A program made the translations under genes and the position numbers. Of a stretch of DNA of 64,000 nt, positions 8,316 to 19,137 are shown one piece after another. The notes under the pieces are model-generated. The model saw nothing but the letters and a program-made list of their open reading frames with translations. It was not told where the DNA came from and did not search any database. The stretch comes from Haemophilus parainfluenzae. GTDB lineage: Bacteria > Pseudomonadota > Gammaproteobacteria > Enterobacterales > Pasteurellaceae. The first letter of the stretch is position 1, and the number at the start of each line of letters is the position of its first letter. The stretch covers positions 1,028,501-1,092,500 of the forward strand of contig NZ_UGHY01000002.1 in assembly GCF_900450995.1 (NCBI RefSeq). Reading direction: 5' to 3'.

Positions 8316-10733
8316 TTAATTGACCGCTCTTGCCGTTTTAGTCGCAGCTTTACGGCGTGGTGCTTTCGCTTTTGTTTCCACTTTCACAAATTCAATGCCT
8401 TCTGGTGGATTCTCTAATGCTAAGCCTAACACTTCATCAATGGTTTCTACCGCATGAATCGCAAGATTTTCTTTTACGTTATCTGGAATTTCTTCCAAAT
8501 CTTTCACGTTATCTTTTGGAATCAATACGGTTTTAATGCCACCACGATGTGCCGCCAATAATTTTTCTTTCAATCCGCCAATTGGTAATACTTTACCGCG
8601 TAGGCTGATTTCACCTGTCATCGCGACATCGGCACGCACAGGGTTACCCGTTAAGCAAGAAACTAATGCGGTACACATTGCAATACCTGCACTTGGACCA
8701 TCTTTCGGTGTTGCGCCATCTGGCACATGAATGTGAATATCACGTTTTTCATGGAATTCAGAATTGATACTCAATTTTTCAGCACGTGCACGTACTACGG
8801 TCATCGCTGCTTGGATAGATTCTTTCATCACATCGCCTAATGAACCGGTAAAGGTCAATTTGCCTTTACCTACTACTGAAGCAGTTTCAATGGTTAGTAA
8901 GTCACCGCCCACCTCATTCCACGCAAGGCCTGTTACTTCGCCCACACGGTTTTGGGTATCCGCTTTACCAAATTCAAAACGTTTCACACCAAGATAGTCA
9001 TGCAAGTTGTCTGAATTCACGGTAATAGATTTTACTTTTGGATTGACTAATAAATTCTTCACCGCTTTACGACAGATTTTAGAGATCTCACGCTCTAATC
9101 CACGCACACCTGCTTCACGAGTGTAATAACGGATAATATCTAAAATGGCGTTTTCTTCGATGGTTAATTCGCCTTTTTTCAATCCATTACGTTCAATTTG
9201 TTTTTGTAACAAATGTTGCATCGCAATATTGAGTTTTTCATCTTCGGTATAACCAGAAAGGCGGATCACTTCCATACGATCTAGCAATGGACCAGGAATA
9301 TTCATGGAGTTTGAGGTTGCCACAAACATCACATCAGACAAATCGTAATCTACTTCAAGATAGTGATCGTTGAAGGTGGTATTTTGCTCTGGATCAAGCA
9401 CTTCTAGCAAGGCTGATGCTGGGTCTCCACGCATATCCGAAGACATTTTATCGATTTCATCAAGCAAGAAGAGTGGGTTTTTTACACCAACTTTTGCCAT
9501 TTTTTGAATCAATTTACCCGGCAATGCACCGATATAGGTTTTACGGTGGCCGCGAATTTCTGCTTCATCACGTACCCCGCCTAATGCCATACGCACATAT
9601 TTACGACCTGTTGCATTGGCAATAGATTGACCCAGTGAGGTTTTACCCACCCCTGGCGGCCCCACTAAGCAAAGGATTGGACCTTTGATTTTGTTTAAGC
9701 GAGCTTGTACCGCAAGGTATTCTAAAATGCGTTCTTTCACTCGTTCTAAACCGTAGTGATCCGCATCTAAAACCTGTTGAGCTTTTGCGATGTCTTTCTT
9801 CACTTTGGTACGTTTATGCCATGGCACTTGAAGCATCCACTCAACATAGCTTCGCACCACCGTCGCTTCAGCAGACATCGCTGACATCATTTTGAGTTTT
9901 TGTAACTCACTCTCTACTTTTTCGCGCACATCTGCCGGCATACCTGCTGCTTCAACCTTTTGACGAAGCTGCTCAACTTCATCGATGGTATCTTCGCTTT
10001 CGCCTTCGTCCATTTCTTTGCGAATCGCTTTAATTTGTTCGCTAAGATAATAGTTACGCTGGCTTTTCTCCATTTGTTTTTTCACACGGCCACGGATGCG
10101 TTTTTCAACTTGAAGAATATCCGCTTCAGATTCCATCATGCCGAGCAAGTATTCCAAACGCTCTTGCACATCTGCCAGTTCTAACACGCTTTGTTTATGG
10201 CGAACGGTCACTGGAATATGTGCAGCCATGGTATCTGCTAAACGATCGACATCATCAATGCGTTGAAGCGCACCTAAAACATCTGCAGGAATTTTTTTAT
10301 TGAGTTGCAGATAGCTTTCAAATTCATTTAAAACGGCTGCTTTCACCACATCTAATTCTTTTTCATCGCCAAAGGTGGTTTCAATCGGTGTCACTTCCGC
10401 AGAAAAATGATCTTCACCATCATTTAATTGATTGATTTTGGCGCGTTGTTGCCCTTCTACCAACACTTTCACTGTGCCGTCTGGCAATTTTAATAATTGA
10501 ATAATATTGGCAATCGTCCCGACATCGAACACATCATCAACGGTAGGTTCTTCTAGATCAGCTTGCTTTTGTGACACCAATAATAATTGTTTGCCCTCAT
10601 TCATGGCCTCATCAAGGGCACTAATGGATTTTGCGCGCCCAACAAAAAGTGGCATCACCATATAAGGGAAAACGACAACATCCCGTAATGGCAATACAGG
10701 AAGTGTACGTTGTTGAGTTCTTTTGGCGTTCAT
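8316..10733 (-). CDS. lon: ATP-dependent protease Lon
   Basis: 805 residues. Cytosolic AAA+ serine protease that degrades misfolded and regulatory proteins. Domains in order: the N-terminal substrate domain from TLPVLPLRDVVVFP; a coiled-coil around residues 190-260; the AAA+ module with Walker A GPPGVGKTS and Walker B PLFLLDEIDKM; and the C-terminal protease domain with catalytic Ser in KDGPSAGIAM and Lys in GGLKEKLLAA. The C-terminus is basic (KAPRRKAATKTAR). A sigma-32-like promoter lies upstream and a strong terminator follows. Confidence 0.98.
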   Translation of the reverse strand: MNAKRTQQRTLPVLPLRDVVVFPYMVMPLFVGRAKSISALDEAMNEGKQLLLVSQKQADLEEPTVDDVFDVGTIANIIQLLKLPDGTVKVLVEGQQRAKINQLNDGEDHFSAEVTPIETTFGDEKELDVVKAAVLNEFESYLQLNKKIPADVLGALQRIDDVDRLADTMAAHIPVTVRHKQSVLELADVQERLEYLLGMMESEADILQVEKRIRGRVKKQMEKSQRNYYLSEQIKAIRKEMDEGESEDTIDEVEQLRQKVEAAGMPADVREKVESELQKLKMMSAMSAEATVVRSYVEWMLQVPWHKRTKVKKDIAKAQQVLDADHYGLERVKERILEYLAVQARLNKIKGPILCLVGPPGVGKTSLGQSIANATGRKYVRMALGGVRDEAEIRGHRKTYIGALPGKLIQKMAKVGVKNPLFLLDEIDKMSSDMRGDPASALLEVLDPEQNTTFNDHYLEVDYDLSDVMFVATSNSMNIPGPLLDRMEVIRLSGYTEDEKLNIAMQHLLQKQIERNGLKKGELTIEENAILDIIRYYTREAGVRGLEREISKICRKAVKNLLVNPKVKSITVNSDNLHDYLGVKRFEFGKADTQNRVGEVTGLAWNEVGGDLLTIETASVVGKGKLTFTGSLGDVMKESIQAAMTVVRARAEKLSINSEFHEKRDIHIHVPDGATPKDGPSAGIAMCTALVSCLTGNPVRADVAMTGEISLRGKVLPIGGLKEKLLAAHRGGIKTVLIPKDNVKDLEEIPDNVKENLAIHAVETIDEVLGLALENPPEGIEFVKVETKAKAPRRKAATKTARAVN

Positions 10734-10770
10734 AATTATCTCTCTTACATCAATTCTATAATTTCATTGA

Positions 10771-10797
10771 ATATGGGATGAGTTGCATAAATTCAAG
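10771..10797 (-). promoter_or_regulatory. Sigma-32 (heat-shock)-like promoter of lon
   Basis: Read on the minus strand, CTTGAA (10797-10792) is followed after 14 bases by CCCATAT, close to the sigma-32 consensus CTTGAA-N13-15-CCCCATNT. It lies 38-64 bases before the lon start. Lon is a heat-shock gene in related bacteria, so the match is expected. This is a pattern match only. Confidence 0.65.
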
Positions 10798-10966
10798 GTA
10801 GGATTTGGCATATTAAGGAGAAATCGAAAAATAGGCAAGTAAAGAACCACCTTTATTGATGGTTAATTGGAAAAACCATGGAATACAGGTACAATAAGTG
10901 CGGTCAAAAATCAGCATGATTTTACCAATAAAAAACGTTTGAAAAAATAACCGCACTTTATCCATT

Positions 10967-11854
10967 ATGACAGCAAAACAAACTATTACTTTCGCGACCT
11001 TTCAAGAATTACTACCCGATTCTTGTAATCATCCATTAAAAAAACAATTAAGGGATAAAGTCCGTTATTACGGACGAAAATTTTTATTTAAAAAACAATG
11101 TGATGCACTGGTTTATTTCTTAAATACTAATCAAACCTGGATTCCGCTTTTTCAACAAAATCCGTATCGTTTTAATGCATTGCTCGCCACCTATTGTGAC
11201 AAACGTTTTTCTGCAGCTGAGCGACTCAGTGCCATTACCAATAATCTGTTAATGCTTGAAGAAAAAATGGGTGTAGAATTTTGCCAAAAACTACTCCAAG
11301 AAAAATCCCTTTTATTGTCACAATTAACAGATCAACTTGGTATTTATTTCAATATCAACCAGATTGACCCTTTTGAAGGTTATTTTTCTATTAACTTAAA
11401 AGACAATGATGGGCGTAGCATTTATGATGCTTCTTTCACCTTTTTAAAGCCAAATAAGTTACTTATTGCTTCAATTCAAGGCCCTTCTTATGAAGAAGCG
11501 CAAGAAGCCGTAAAACAAGCCACAAAAGAATTACACGGTGTTCGCCCGATGTTTATGTTGATGAATGTTTTCCGCTTATTAGCTGAAAAATGGCAATGTG
11601 AATTAATCGGTATCCCTCACACTTCACAAGGTAAATACCGCCTATCTGCTCGCAGTAAAATTCTATTCAATTACGATGAATTCTGGCAGGAAAACCAAGG
11701 GCAATTAAATGGTCAATATTGGCAATTACCGCTTGAAAGCGCCCGCAAACCATTGGAAGAAATTGCTAGTAAAAAACGTTCTATGTACCGAAAACGTTAT
11801 GAAATGTTGGATAATTTGAGTGAAAAAATTACTCAATTTTCCTCAATAAAATAG
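10967..11854 (+). CDS. VirK/YbjX family (DUF535) protein
   Basis: 295 residues, soluble, with no signal peptide or membrane segment. It resembles the VirK/YbjX family: VRYYGRKFLFKKQCDALVYF near the N-terminus, a central GYFSINLKDNDGRSIYDASF and IASIQGPS, and a C-terminal half ending in basic repeats (SKKRSMYRKRYEML). Members in enteric bacteria affect envelope integrity and antimicrobial-peptide resistance; the biochemical role is unknown. It diverges from lon. Uptake signals in opposite orientation lie between the two genes (10896 and 10959). Confidence 0.8.
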   Translation: MTAKQTITFATFQELLPDSCNHPLKKQLRDKVRYYGRKFLFKKQCDALVYFLNTNQTWIPLFQQNPYRFNALLATYCDKRFSAAERLSAITNNLLMLEEKMGVEFCQKLLQEKSLLLSQLTDQLGIYFNINQIDPFEGYFSINLKDNDGRSIYDASFTFLKPNKLLIASIQGPSYEEAQEAVKQATKELHGVRPMFMLMNVFRLLAEKWQCELIGIPHTSQGKYRLSARSKILFNYDEFWQENQGQLNGQYWQLPLESARKPLEEIASKKRSMYRKRYEMLDNLSEKITQFSSIK

Positions 11855-11860
11855 ACTTAA

Positions 11861-11890
11861 GCTGGGTTTAATCGCAATCAAACCCCATTT
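11861..11890 (+). terminator. Weak terminator-like hairpin
   Basis: TGGGTTT (11863-11869) pairs with AAACCCCA (11880-11887) with one bulge and is followed by TTT. It lies just after the VirK/YbjX-family gene. The pairing is short, so confidence is modest. Confidence 0.4.
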
Positions 11891-11942
11891 AGGTAAACGA
11901 TTGCTAGCATTGCTATTACTGTATCCTTCCAAAAATCACACT

Positions 11943-11970
11943 TTGCTTTTTTGCTCATTTTGTGTAGAAT
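11943..11970 (+). promoter_or_regulatory. Probable sigma-70 promoter of the YfcC-type carrier gene
   Basis: TTGCTT (11943-11948), a 16-base spacer, then TAGAAT (11965-11970). It is 47 bases before the start codon at 12017, which has AAGGAG at 12002-12007. Confidence 0.5.
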
Positions 11971-12016
11971 ACGCGCTCGGCTTATTGACTAATCCGAACA
12001 CAAGGAGTTCTCCATA

Positions 12017-13540
12017 ATGGAAGCATCAAAGAAAAAGATGAAATTCCCTTCCGCATTTAGCATCCTCTTTATTATTCTTCTTATTGCTATTGGCCTAACT
12101 TGGCTTATTCCCTCAGGATCCTACTCTAAACTTTCCTACGACAGCACCGAAAATCATTTTATTGTCAAAACCCACGGAATTCCCGATCAAAGCTATCCAG
12201 CAACAGAACAAACCCTGAATCAACTCAATATCAAAATTCAACTTTCTAATTTCACCAACGGCATTATCAAAAAGCCTATTGCTATTCCCGATACCTATCA
12301 ACGCATTGAACAACACGAAAAAGGCATTACCGATATGATTCACGCCATGGTAGATGGCACCATTGAAGTCGCGGATATTATGATTTTTATTTTTATACTT
12401 GGTGGGATGATTGGTGTTATCAACAAAACAGGTGCGTTTAATGCCGGATTAATGTCTCTCACCAAGAAAACGAAAGGAAATGAATTCTCTGTTGTCTTTG
12501 CTGTCTGCGTGTTGATGCTGTTAGGAGGTACGGCTTGTGGTATTGAGGAAGAAGCAGTAGCCTTCTACCCGATTCTTGTTCCCGTCTTTTTAGCCTTAGG
12601 CTATGATTCGATTGTCTGTGTTGGTGCCATATTCCTCGCAGCCTCGATGGGCACTGCCTTTTCAACAATCAACCCATTCTCCGTCGTCATTGCCTCAAAT
12701 GCTGCAGGGATTCCATTCACGGAAGGAATAGGATTCCGTACACTGGGGCTGATTCTTGGTGGAACCTGTGTAATAGCCTACATGTATTGGTACTGTAAAA
12801 AACTGCGTGCCAATCCTGAATTTTCTTATACCTATGACGATCGCCAAGGCTTTTATAATCTCTATATGAAAGATATCGATCCCAATGCAACCGTTGAATT
12901 TACCTTTAGAAGAAAACTGATTCTAATTCTATTTAGCGCCGCCTTTCCTCTCATGGTATGGGGGGTTATGTTTGGAGGTTGGTGGTTTCCTCAAATGGCC
13001 GCTTCCTTCCTAGCCATTACCATCATTATTATGTTTATCAGTGGATTACCTGAAAAAGATGTCGTAAATGGCTTTACTCATGGTGCTTCTGAATTAGTCG
13101 GCGTCGCATTGATTATCGGACTCGCTCGAGCAGTCAATATCATTCTGGAACAAGGGATGATTTCTGACACCATTCTCGATTATATGACACATCTTGTCGC
13201 TGGAATGAATGGCGGCGTCTTTATTATCGGTCAGCTCTTGGTCTTCATTTTCTTAGGGTTAGTTGTACCTTCATCTTCAGGTCTTGCCGTACTCGCCATG
13301 CCAATTATGGCTCCGCTAGCTGATACTGTGGGTATTCCAAGAGACATTGTGGTATCAGCTTACAACTGGGGGCAATATATTATGTTGTTTCTCGCACCGA
13401 CAGGATTAGTCCTTGTTACGTTACAAATGCTTGGTATTCCATTCAATAAATGGTTGAAATTTGTCATGCCAATCGTAGGCTGCCAATTTGTTATCTCATC
13501 GATACTTCTTCTTACTCAAGTATTTATGTATGCACAATAA
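12017..13540 (+). CDS. yfcC: YfcC-family carrier (DcuC superfamily)
   Basis: 507 residues with about twelve hydrophobic segments, the length and pattern of the YfcC family. A first membrane helix is followed by a periplasmic loop of about 90 residues (SGSYSKLS to HEKGIT). Conserved motifs include FIFILGGMIGVINKTGAF, LLGGTACGIEEEAVAFYP, MGTAFSTINPFSVVIAS and the C-terminal VVPSSSGLAVLAMPIMAPLA re-entrant-loop signature. Relatives move C4-dicarboxylates or basic amino acids; no arginine deiminase genes lie next to it here, so the substrate is open. Confidence 0.85.
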   Translation: MEASKKKMKFPSAFSILFIILLIAIGLTWLIPSGSYSKLSYDSTENHFIVKTHGIPDQSYPATEQTLNQLNIKIQLSNFTNGIIKKPIAIPDTYQRIEQHEKGITDMIHAMVDGTIEVADIMIFIFILGGMIGVINKTGAFNAGLMSLTKKTKGNEFSVVFAVCVLMLLGGTACGIEEEAVAFYPILVPVFLALGYDSIVCVGAIFLAASMGTAFSTINPFSVVIASNAAGIPFTEGIGFRTLGLILGGTCVIAYMYWYCKKLRANPEFSYTYDDRQGFYNLYMKDIDPNATVEFTFRRKLILILFSAAFPLMVWGVMFGGWWFPQMAASFLAITIIIMFISGLPEKDVVNGFTHGASELVGVALIIGLARAVNIILEQGMISDTILDYMTHLVAGMNGGVFIIGQLLVFIFLGLVVPSSSGLAVLAMPIMAPLADTVGIPRDIVVSAYNWGQYIMLFLAPTGLVLVTLQMLGIPFNKWLKFVMPIVGCQFVISSILLLTQVFMYAQ

Positions 13541-13545
13541 AATAA

Positions 13546-13576
13546 AAAGCCACGCAATCTTGCGTGGCTTCTTTTT
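13546..13576. terminator. Bidirectional terminator
   Basis: Perfect 11-bp stem AAGCCACGCAA (13547-13557) and TTGCGTGGCTT (13560-13570), with AAAA before and TTTTT after. It serves the carrier gene and the converging exported-protein gene. Confidence 0.9.
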
Positions 13577-13587
13577 CTCATCTGATG

Positions 13588-14223
13588 CTATTTTACAAAC
13601 TCATCAAACTCTAACTCGTAATCATCGCCATCTCGGCTGTATTTGATATAACGTGGAAATTGCTCACCTGAGAATTTCTTCACCATAATGTCTTTGTTAC
13701 CGGTTTTAAATGAATAGGTGATTTCCGTGACTGTTTGCTTGTTATATTGGATCTTTTTTTCCACTTTCTTCACATTCACATTTTCCATTGGGTAAAGTTT
13801 TTTACCGTTTGTGATTTGGAAACTAGTTGGCAGTTTATCGTAATAGCTCAACTGAAATGCCATGGTGAATAAATCAAAAGTTGGTAATTTTAACGGCTCA
13901 GTTTCTAACCCATTTTTCACTTTACCGTATTCAATGGTTGTTGGCGAAATTTTAGAAATTGCATACGTTTTACCATTACGCACATCTTGATAATTCACCA
14001 TTTGAAATTGACTCGCGTTTTGTAAACCACGAGAAGTAAACACAATGTTGTACAACGGAATATTAATTTTTGCATTGACTGAATACTGTGAACCATCAGC
14101 CTTAAAATGCACGTACGCAGGCATTAAATAATTGGAACTGTATTTAATATTATAATCCACCGCAGACCATGCTGTTGGCACGTAGGCAATTAATGCAGCA
14201 AAAAGGATTTTAAATAACTTCAT
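13588..14223 (-). CDS. Exported protein, DUF3108-like
   Basis: 211 residues with a signal peptide (MKLFKILFAALIAYVPTAWS, cleavage near SA-VD). The mature part is predicted as beta strands, with YSSNYLMPAYVHFKADGSQY and KTGNKDIMVKKFSGEQFPRYIKYSR; a C-terminal strand measuring acidic residues ends DYELEFDEFVK. The pattern resembles DUF3108 periplasmic proteins, which have no assigned activity. It follows dcuA on the same strand but behind a terminator. Confidence 0.6.
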   Translation of the reverse strand: MKLFKILFAALIAYVPTAWSAVDYNIKYSSNYLMPAYVHFKADGSQYSVNAKINIPLYNIVFTSRGLQNASQFQMVNYQDVRNGKTYAISKISPTTIEYGKVKNGLETEPLKLPTFDLFTMAFQLSYYDKLPTSFQITNGKKLYPMENVNVKKVEKKIQYNKQTVTEITYSFKTGNKDIMVKKFSGEQFPRYIKYSRDGDDYELEFDEFVK

Positions 14224-14289
14224 TGGTTTTCCTTATATATAAACATAGGTTGCCTTTTAGAGTATCACAACAAGAAGAAGTTCCCCATT

Positions 14290-14320
14290 AAAAAACCATC
14301 TTATCCGAAGACAAGATGGC
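14290..14320 (-). terminator. Terminator after dcuA
   Basis: CCATCTT (14296-14302) pairs with AAGATGG (14313-14319); on the minus strand the stem is followed by six T. It lies 28 bp past the dcuA stop. Confidence 0.75.
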
Positions 14321-14347
14321 TCTAATTTATTTTAGCTTAATGGAGGA

Positions 14348-15648
14348 TTATAAAACCGCACCCGCCATTAAGAAGCCGAATAATACAGATAAGCTGATTG
14401 CAATCACACCCGGCACTAAGAATGGGTGATTGAATACATATTTACCGATACGGGTTGAACCAGTATCATCCATTTCTACTGCCGCAATTAAGGTTGGGTA
14501 AGTAGGAAGGATGAATAGGGCTGATACTGCGGCGAAGGCTGCAATTGCGGCTTCCGGAGAAACACCTAATAAAATTGCAGTTGGATATAATGCTTTTGCA
14601 GTTGCAGCTTGTGAGTAAAGTAAGGTACTTGCGAAGAACAAGATAACCGCTAAACTCCAAGGATATTGTTGTAAGAACTCAGCTGATACTGCTTTGATTT
14701 GATCGATATGACCTTCAACAAAAGTATTACCTAACCATGCTACGCCAAGCACACAAATTACCGCTGACATACCTGATTTGAAGGTTGCTGCATTGGTAAT
14801 GTTTGCAGTATCCACTTTACATGCCATAGTAATAATCGCTGCAGTCGCAAGCATGAAAGAGATAATCGCATTATCACGAGAAAGAATTGGGTTTTGAATT
14901 AAACCAACTGTTTTACTGATTGCAGTTGCATAAAGCATGACCACTAAAATCGCGATAAGGAAAATTGCGACAGAACGTTTTGCATAAGGTTTGATCTCAA
15001 TTTGCATTTCACCACGCATAGTAATTAAACCTTTTGCTAGACGATCTTGGTAAACTTCATCATCTTTCAAATCTTTACCAAGGAAGTTACAAATCACCGC
15101 AGTAATCATACATGCTGCGTAAGTAGTTGGGATCCAAATACCTAATAATTGTAAGTAACTTAAACCAAAGTTTTTCTCTAATTCAGCAGAAAGGAATACC
15201 ACCGCTGCAGAAATTGGAGAGGCTGTAATCGCAATTTGTGAAGCGATAACCGCAATAGAAAGTGGACGTGAAGGACGAATACCTTGTTCTTTTGCCACTT
15301 CAGCAATTACTGGAAGTGTTGAGAACGCTGTGTGACCAGTACCTGCAAGTACAGTCATAAAGTAAGTTACCGTTGGTGCAAGGAAAGTGATATATTTTGG
15401 ATTTTTACGTAGGATTTTTTCAGCCATTTTCACTAAGAAATCCATACCACCCGCAACTTGCATTGCCGCAATTGCCATGATTACAGACATGATAACTGAA
15501 ATTACATCAAACGGAATTGCACCTGGTTTTAAGCCAAGTAGTGAAAGTGCCACAACACCCATACCACCCATGAAACCGATACCAATACCGCCTAATCTAG
15601 CCCTAGGTAAATAAAGAGTAGGACGACTAAAAGTTGAGCCCAAATCAT
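14348..15648 (-). CDS. dcuA: DcuA, anaerobic C4-dicarboxylate transporter (frameshifted)
   Basis: 433 residues after correction, exactly the E. coli DcuA length. It exchanges aspartate or fumarate for succinate across the inner membrane. Typical stretches: ARLGGIGIGF, GLKPGAIPFDVISVIMSV, LRKNPKYITFLAPTVTYF, MQVAGGMDFLV, and VFNHPFLVPG at the end. The likely start is ATG at 15648 (MIWAQLLVVLLFIYLG) with GGAG upstream. The frame breaks at 15601-15603: three G on the coding strand where four would give LGARLGG. It follows ansB, so asparagine breakdown and aspartate/succinate exchange are linked. Confidence 0.88.
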
Positions 15649-15750
15649 AATATTTTCTCCATATTAATTTTTAAAATAATTCCAGAACATATATTAACAA
15701 CAAACTAGTGCATTATCTATATTTATTACTTGGATTAGCCTATTTTATCC

Positions 15751-15794
15751 GAAAGTGCGGTTAAAATTTGATTCAAATTCTGACCGCACTTTCA
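15751..15794. terminator. Uptake-signal inverted repeat between ansB and dcuA
   Basis: GAAAGTGCGGTTAAAATTTGA on one arm pairs with a complement ending GACCGCACTTTC (arms 15751-15771 and 15772-15793). Both arms carry the AAGTGCGGT uptake signal. Probable terminator of ansB that doubles as a DNA uptake site. Confidence 0.75.
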
Positions 15795-15803
15795 ATGGCT
15801 TTC

Positions 15804-16864
<1,061 letters not shown>

Positions 16865-16937
16865 TTACGTTAAATAATCTAAACTTGGCTATTCTCTACT
16901 TAATTAGACGTAGAATAAACACTAAGATAATAGATTT

Positions 16938-16951
16938 ATGATCCCGATCAT
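16938..16951 (-). promoter_or_regulatory. FNR-like site upstream of ansB
   Basis: ATGATCCCGATCAT, a perfect dyad matching the FNR consensus TTGAT-N4-ATCAA at eight of ten positions. It lies about 90 bp before the ansB start. FNR activation of ansB is known in E. coli. Confidence 0.55.
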
Positions 16952-17102
16952 GTTTTTCCCCATTTGATTGTATAAGCTTTCGCCAACCCCACGTTTCCTT
17001 CAGAATTTTTTTGAAAGATAACCAAAGTGCGGTTATACTTAAGCCTTTATTTCATGTGAAGATAAACTCTTATTCATTATCAAAAATTAAGTTGAGAACA
17101 AC

Positions 17103-17549
17103 ATGCAAGAATTTATGCCTCAAGCAATTGAATTTGCTCAAAAACACACTTTTTTAACGATCGCATGGTTTGCTGTCCTTTTTATGACACTTTTCACCTT
17201 TTTTAAAAGTGCGACACAAAAATATCGCGTGATCACCAATCCTGAAGCCGTTCATTTAATGAATAACGAAGCAGCGGTGGTGATTGATTTACGCTCTATC
17301 GATGAATTCCAACGCAGTCATATTATTGGCAGCGTGAACTTGCTTCCAACTGAAATCAAAAATCACAATGTAGGCAAAATCGAACATCACAAAGAAAAAC
17401 CGGTTATCATTGTGGATGTTAACGGTGTTTCTTCTACCACCTCCGCAGAACTTTTAACTAAACAAGGCTTTGAAAAAGTCTATGTGTTAAAAGACGGTTT
17501 AGCTGCTTGGGCGGGTGCAAATTTACCATTAGTAAAAAAACATAAGTAA
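17103..17549 (+). CDS. yibN: YibN, membrane-anchored rhodanese-like protein
   Basis: 148 residues: one N-terminal membrane helix (residues 18-37) followed by a cytoplasmic rhodanese fold ([45 protein letters not shown]). The active-site loop has Asp where active rhodaneses have Cys (VDVNGVSS), so sulfur transfer is unlikely. It precedes secB by nine bases. E. coli yibN also sits next to secB and gpsA. Members have been linked to membrane-protein insertion. Confidence 0.88.
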   Translation: MQEFMPQAIEFAQKHTFLTIAWFAVLFMTLFTFFKSATQKYRVITNPEAVHLMNNEAAVVIDLRSIDEFQRSHIIGSVNLLPTEIKNHNVGKIEHHKEKPVIIVDVNGVSSTTSAELLTKQGFEKVYVLKDGLAAWAGANLPLVKKHK

Positions 17550-17558
17550 GGATCCTCT

Positions 17559-18068
17559 ATGTCTGAACAAAATCAACAACCTGAAGTAGCTGCTGAAGAG
17601 CAACAAGAAGCCGTACTTCAAATTCAACGTATTTATGTAAAAGATGTTTCTTTTGAAGCACCAAATCTTCCTCATATTTTCCACCAAGAATGGAAACCCA
17701 AACTTGGCTTTGATTTAAGCACTGAAGCGGTTCAAGTAGGTGAAGATTTATACGAAGTCACTTTAAACATCAACGTAGAAACCACCATGGAAGATTCTGG
17801 TGATGTGGCGTTTATTTGCGAAGTGAAACAATCTGGTGTATTTACAATCAGCGGTTTAGAAGATGTTCAAATGGCGCACTGCTTAACATCTCAATGCCCA
17901 AATATGCTTTTCCCTTATGCTCGTGAATTGATTTCTAACTTAGTAAATCGCGGTACATTCCCGGCATTAAACCTTTCTCCGGTAAACTTCGATGCGTTGT
18001 TCATTGATTACATGAACAAGCAGCAAGCAGCAGCTGAAGCGGAAGAAAATCAGGAAACCCAACATTAA
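17559..18068 (+). CDS. secB: Protein-export chaperone SecB
   Basis: 169 residues. The tetrameric chaperone binds unfolded preproteins and hands them to SecA. Family stretches: QRIYVKDVSFEAPNLPHIF, EVTLNINVETT, FPYARELISNLVNRGTFP. The acidic Gln/Glu-rich ends are normal for Haemophilus SecB. It has an AAGGATC ribosome site and is followed by gpsA after 53 bp. Confidence 0.97.
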   Translation: MSEQNQQPEVAAEEQQEAVLQIQRIYVKDVSFEAPNLPHIFHQEWKPKLGFDLSTEAVQVGEDLYEVTLNINVETTMEDSGDVAFICEVKQSGVFTISGLEDVQMAHCLTSQCPNMLFPYARELISNLVNRGTFPALNLSPVNFDALFIDYMNKQQAAAEAEENQETQH

Positions 18069-18121
18069 TTGTGATAAGGGCAGGCGATACCGTCTGCCCT
18101 TTTATTTTAAAGGTGATTGAA

Positions 18122-19128
18122 ATGAACCCATCCCAATCTCCAATTACCATTCTTGGTTGCGGTTCTTACGGAACAGCACTCGCCATCTCATTTTCTCGCA
18201 ATGGCTCTCCAACCTATCTTTGGGGCACAATCACGAGCACATTCATCAAATGCAACAGGAACGTCAAAATCGCCGCTTTCTGCCAGATATTGAATTTCCA
18301 GAAAGTTTGCATTTAGAATTAGATTTGAAAACAGCCCTTGATCAATCGAAAGATATTTTAATTGTGGTGCCAAGTCATGCTTTTGGTGAAATTCTCTTAA
18401 AAATTCGACCGCACTTAAAACCTGATCATCGTTTAATTTGGGCAACCAAAGGATTAGAACGCAATACAGGCCGATTACTACAAGAAGTGGTGGAAGAAAC
18501 CTTAGGTAAAACAATCCCAACCGCTGTGCTTTCTGGTCCCACTTTTGCGAAAGAATTGGCTCAAGGCTTGCCAACGGCGATTACCCTTGCCTCTCGTAAT
18601 GAAAAGTTTGCCTTAGAATTTCAAGCTCGGATTCATTGCAGTCAGCATTTTCGGGTATATGTAAACCAAGATATGATCGGCGTTCAATTAGGGGGCGCCA
18701 TTAAAAATGTGATTGCAATTGGTGCGGGTATTTCGGATGGTATGGGATTTGGTGCGAATGCGAGAACCGCATTGATTACCCGTGGGATTGCGGAAATTAC
18801 TCGCTTAGGCATATCTATGGGTGCCAATACGCAAACCTTTATGGGCATGTCTGGTTTAGGTGATTTAGTGCTCACTTGTACCGATAACCAATCCCGTAAC
18901 CGTCGATTTGGCTTAATGCTCGGAAAAGGCACTGATAGCCAACAAGCTATGGATGAAATTGGCCAAGTGGTAGAAGGTTTTTATAACACCAAAGAAACCT
19001 ATTTATTAGCACAACGACAAGGCGTGGAAATGCCGATTACAGAACAAATTTACCAAATGCTTTTTTGTGGTAAAAGTGCACAAGAAGTGGCTCTGAGCTT
19101 ATTGGGTCGTGAACGAAAAGGCGAATAA
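18122..19128 (+). CDS. gpsA: Glycerol-3-phosphate dehydrogenase [NAD(P)+] (frameshifted)
   Basis: 335 residues after correction. It reduces dihydroxyacetone phosphate to sn-glycerol-3-phosphate for phospholipid synthesis and is generally essential. Seen: the Rossmann loop [23 protein letters not shown]; the catalytic Lys in [12 protein letters not shown]; and [13 protein letters not shown]. The frame breaks at 18222-18225: four G where five would give [13 protein letters not shown]. The remaining 300-plus residues run in the next frame. An essential gene broken in a G run is the strongest sign that this assembly under-calls homopolymers. Confidence 0.93.
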
Positions 19129-19137
19129 GGAGAAAAA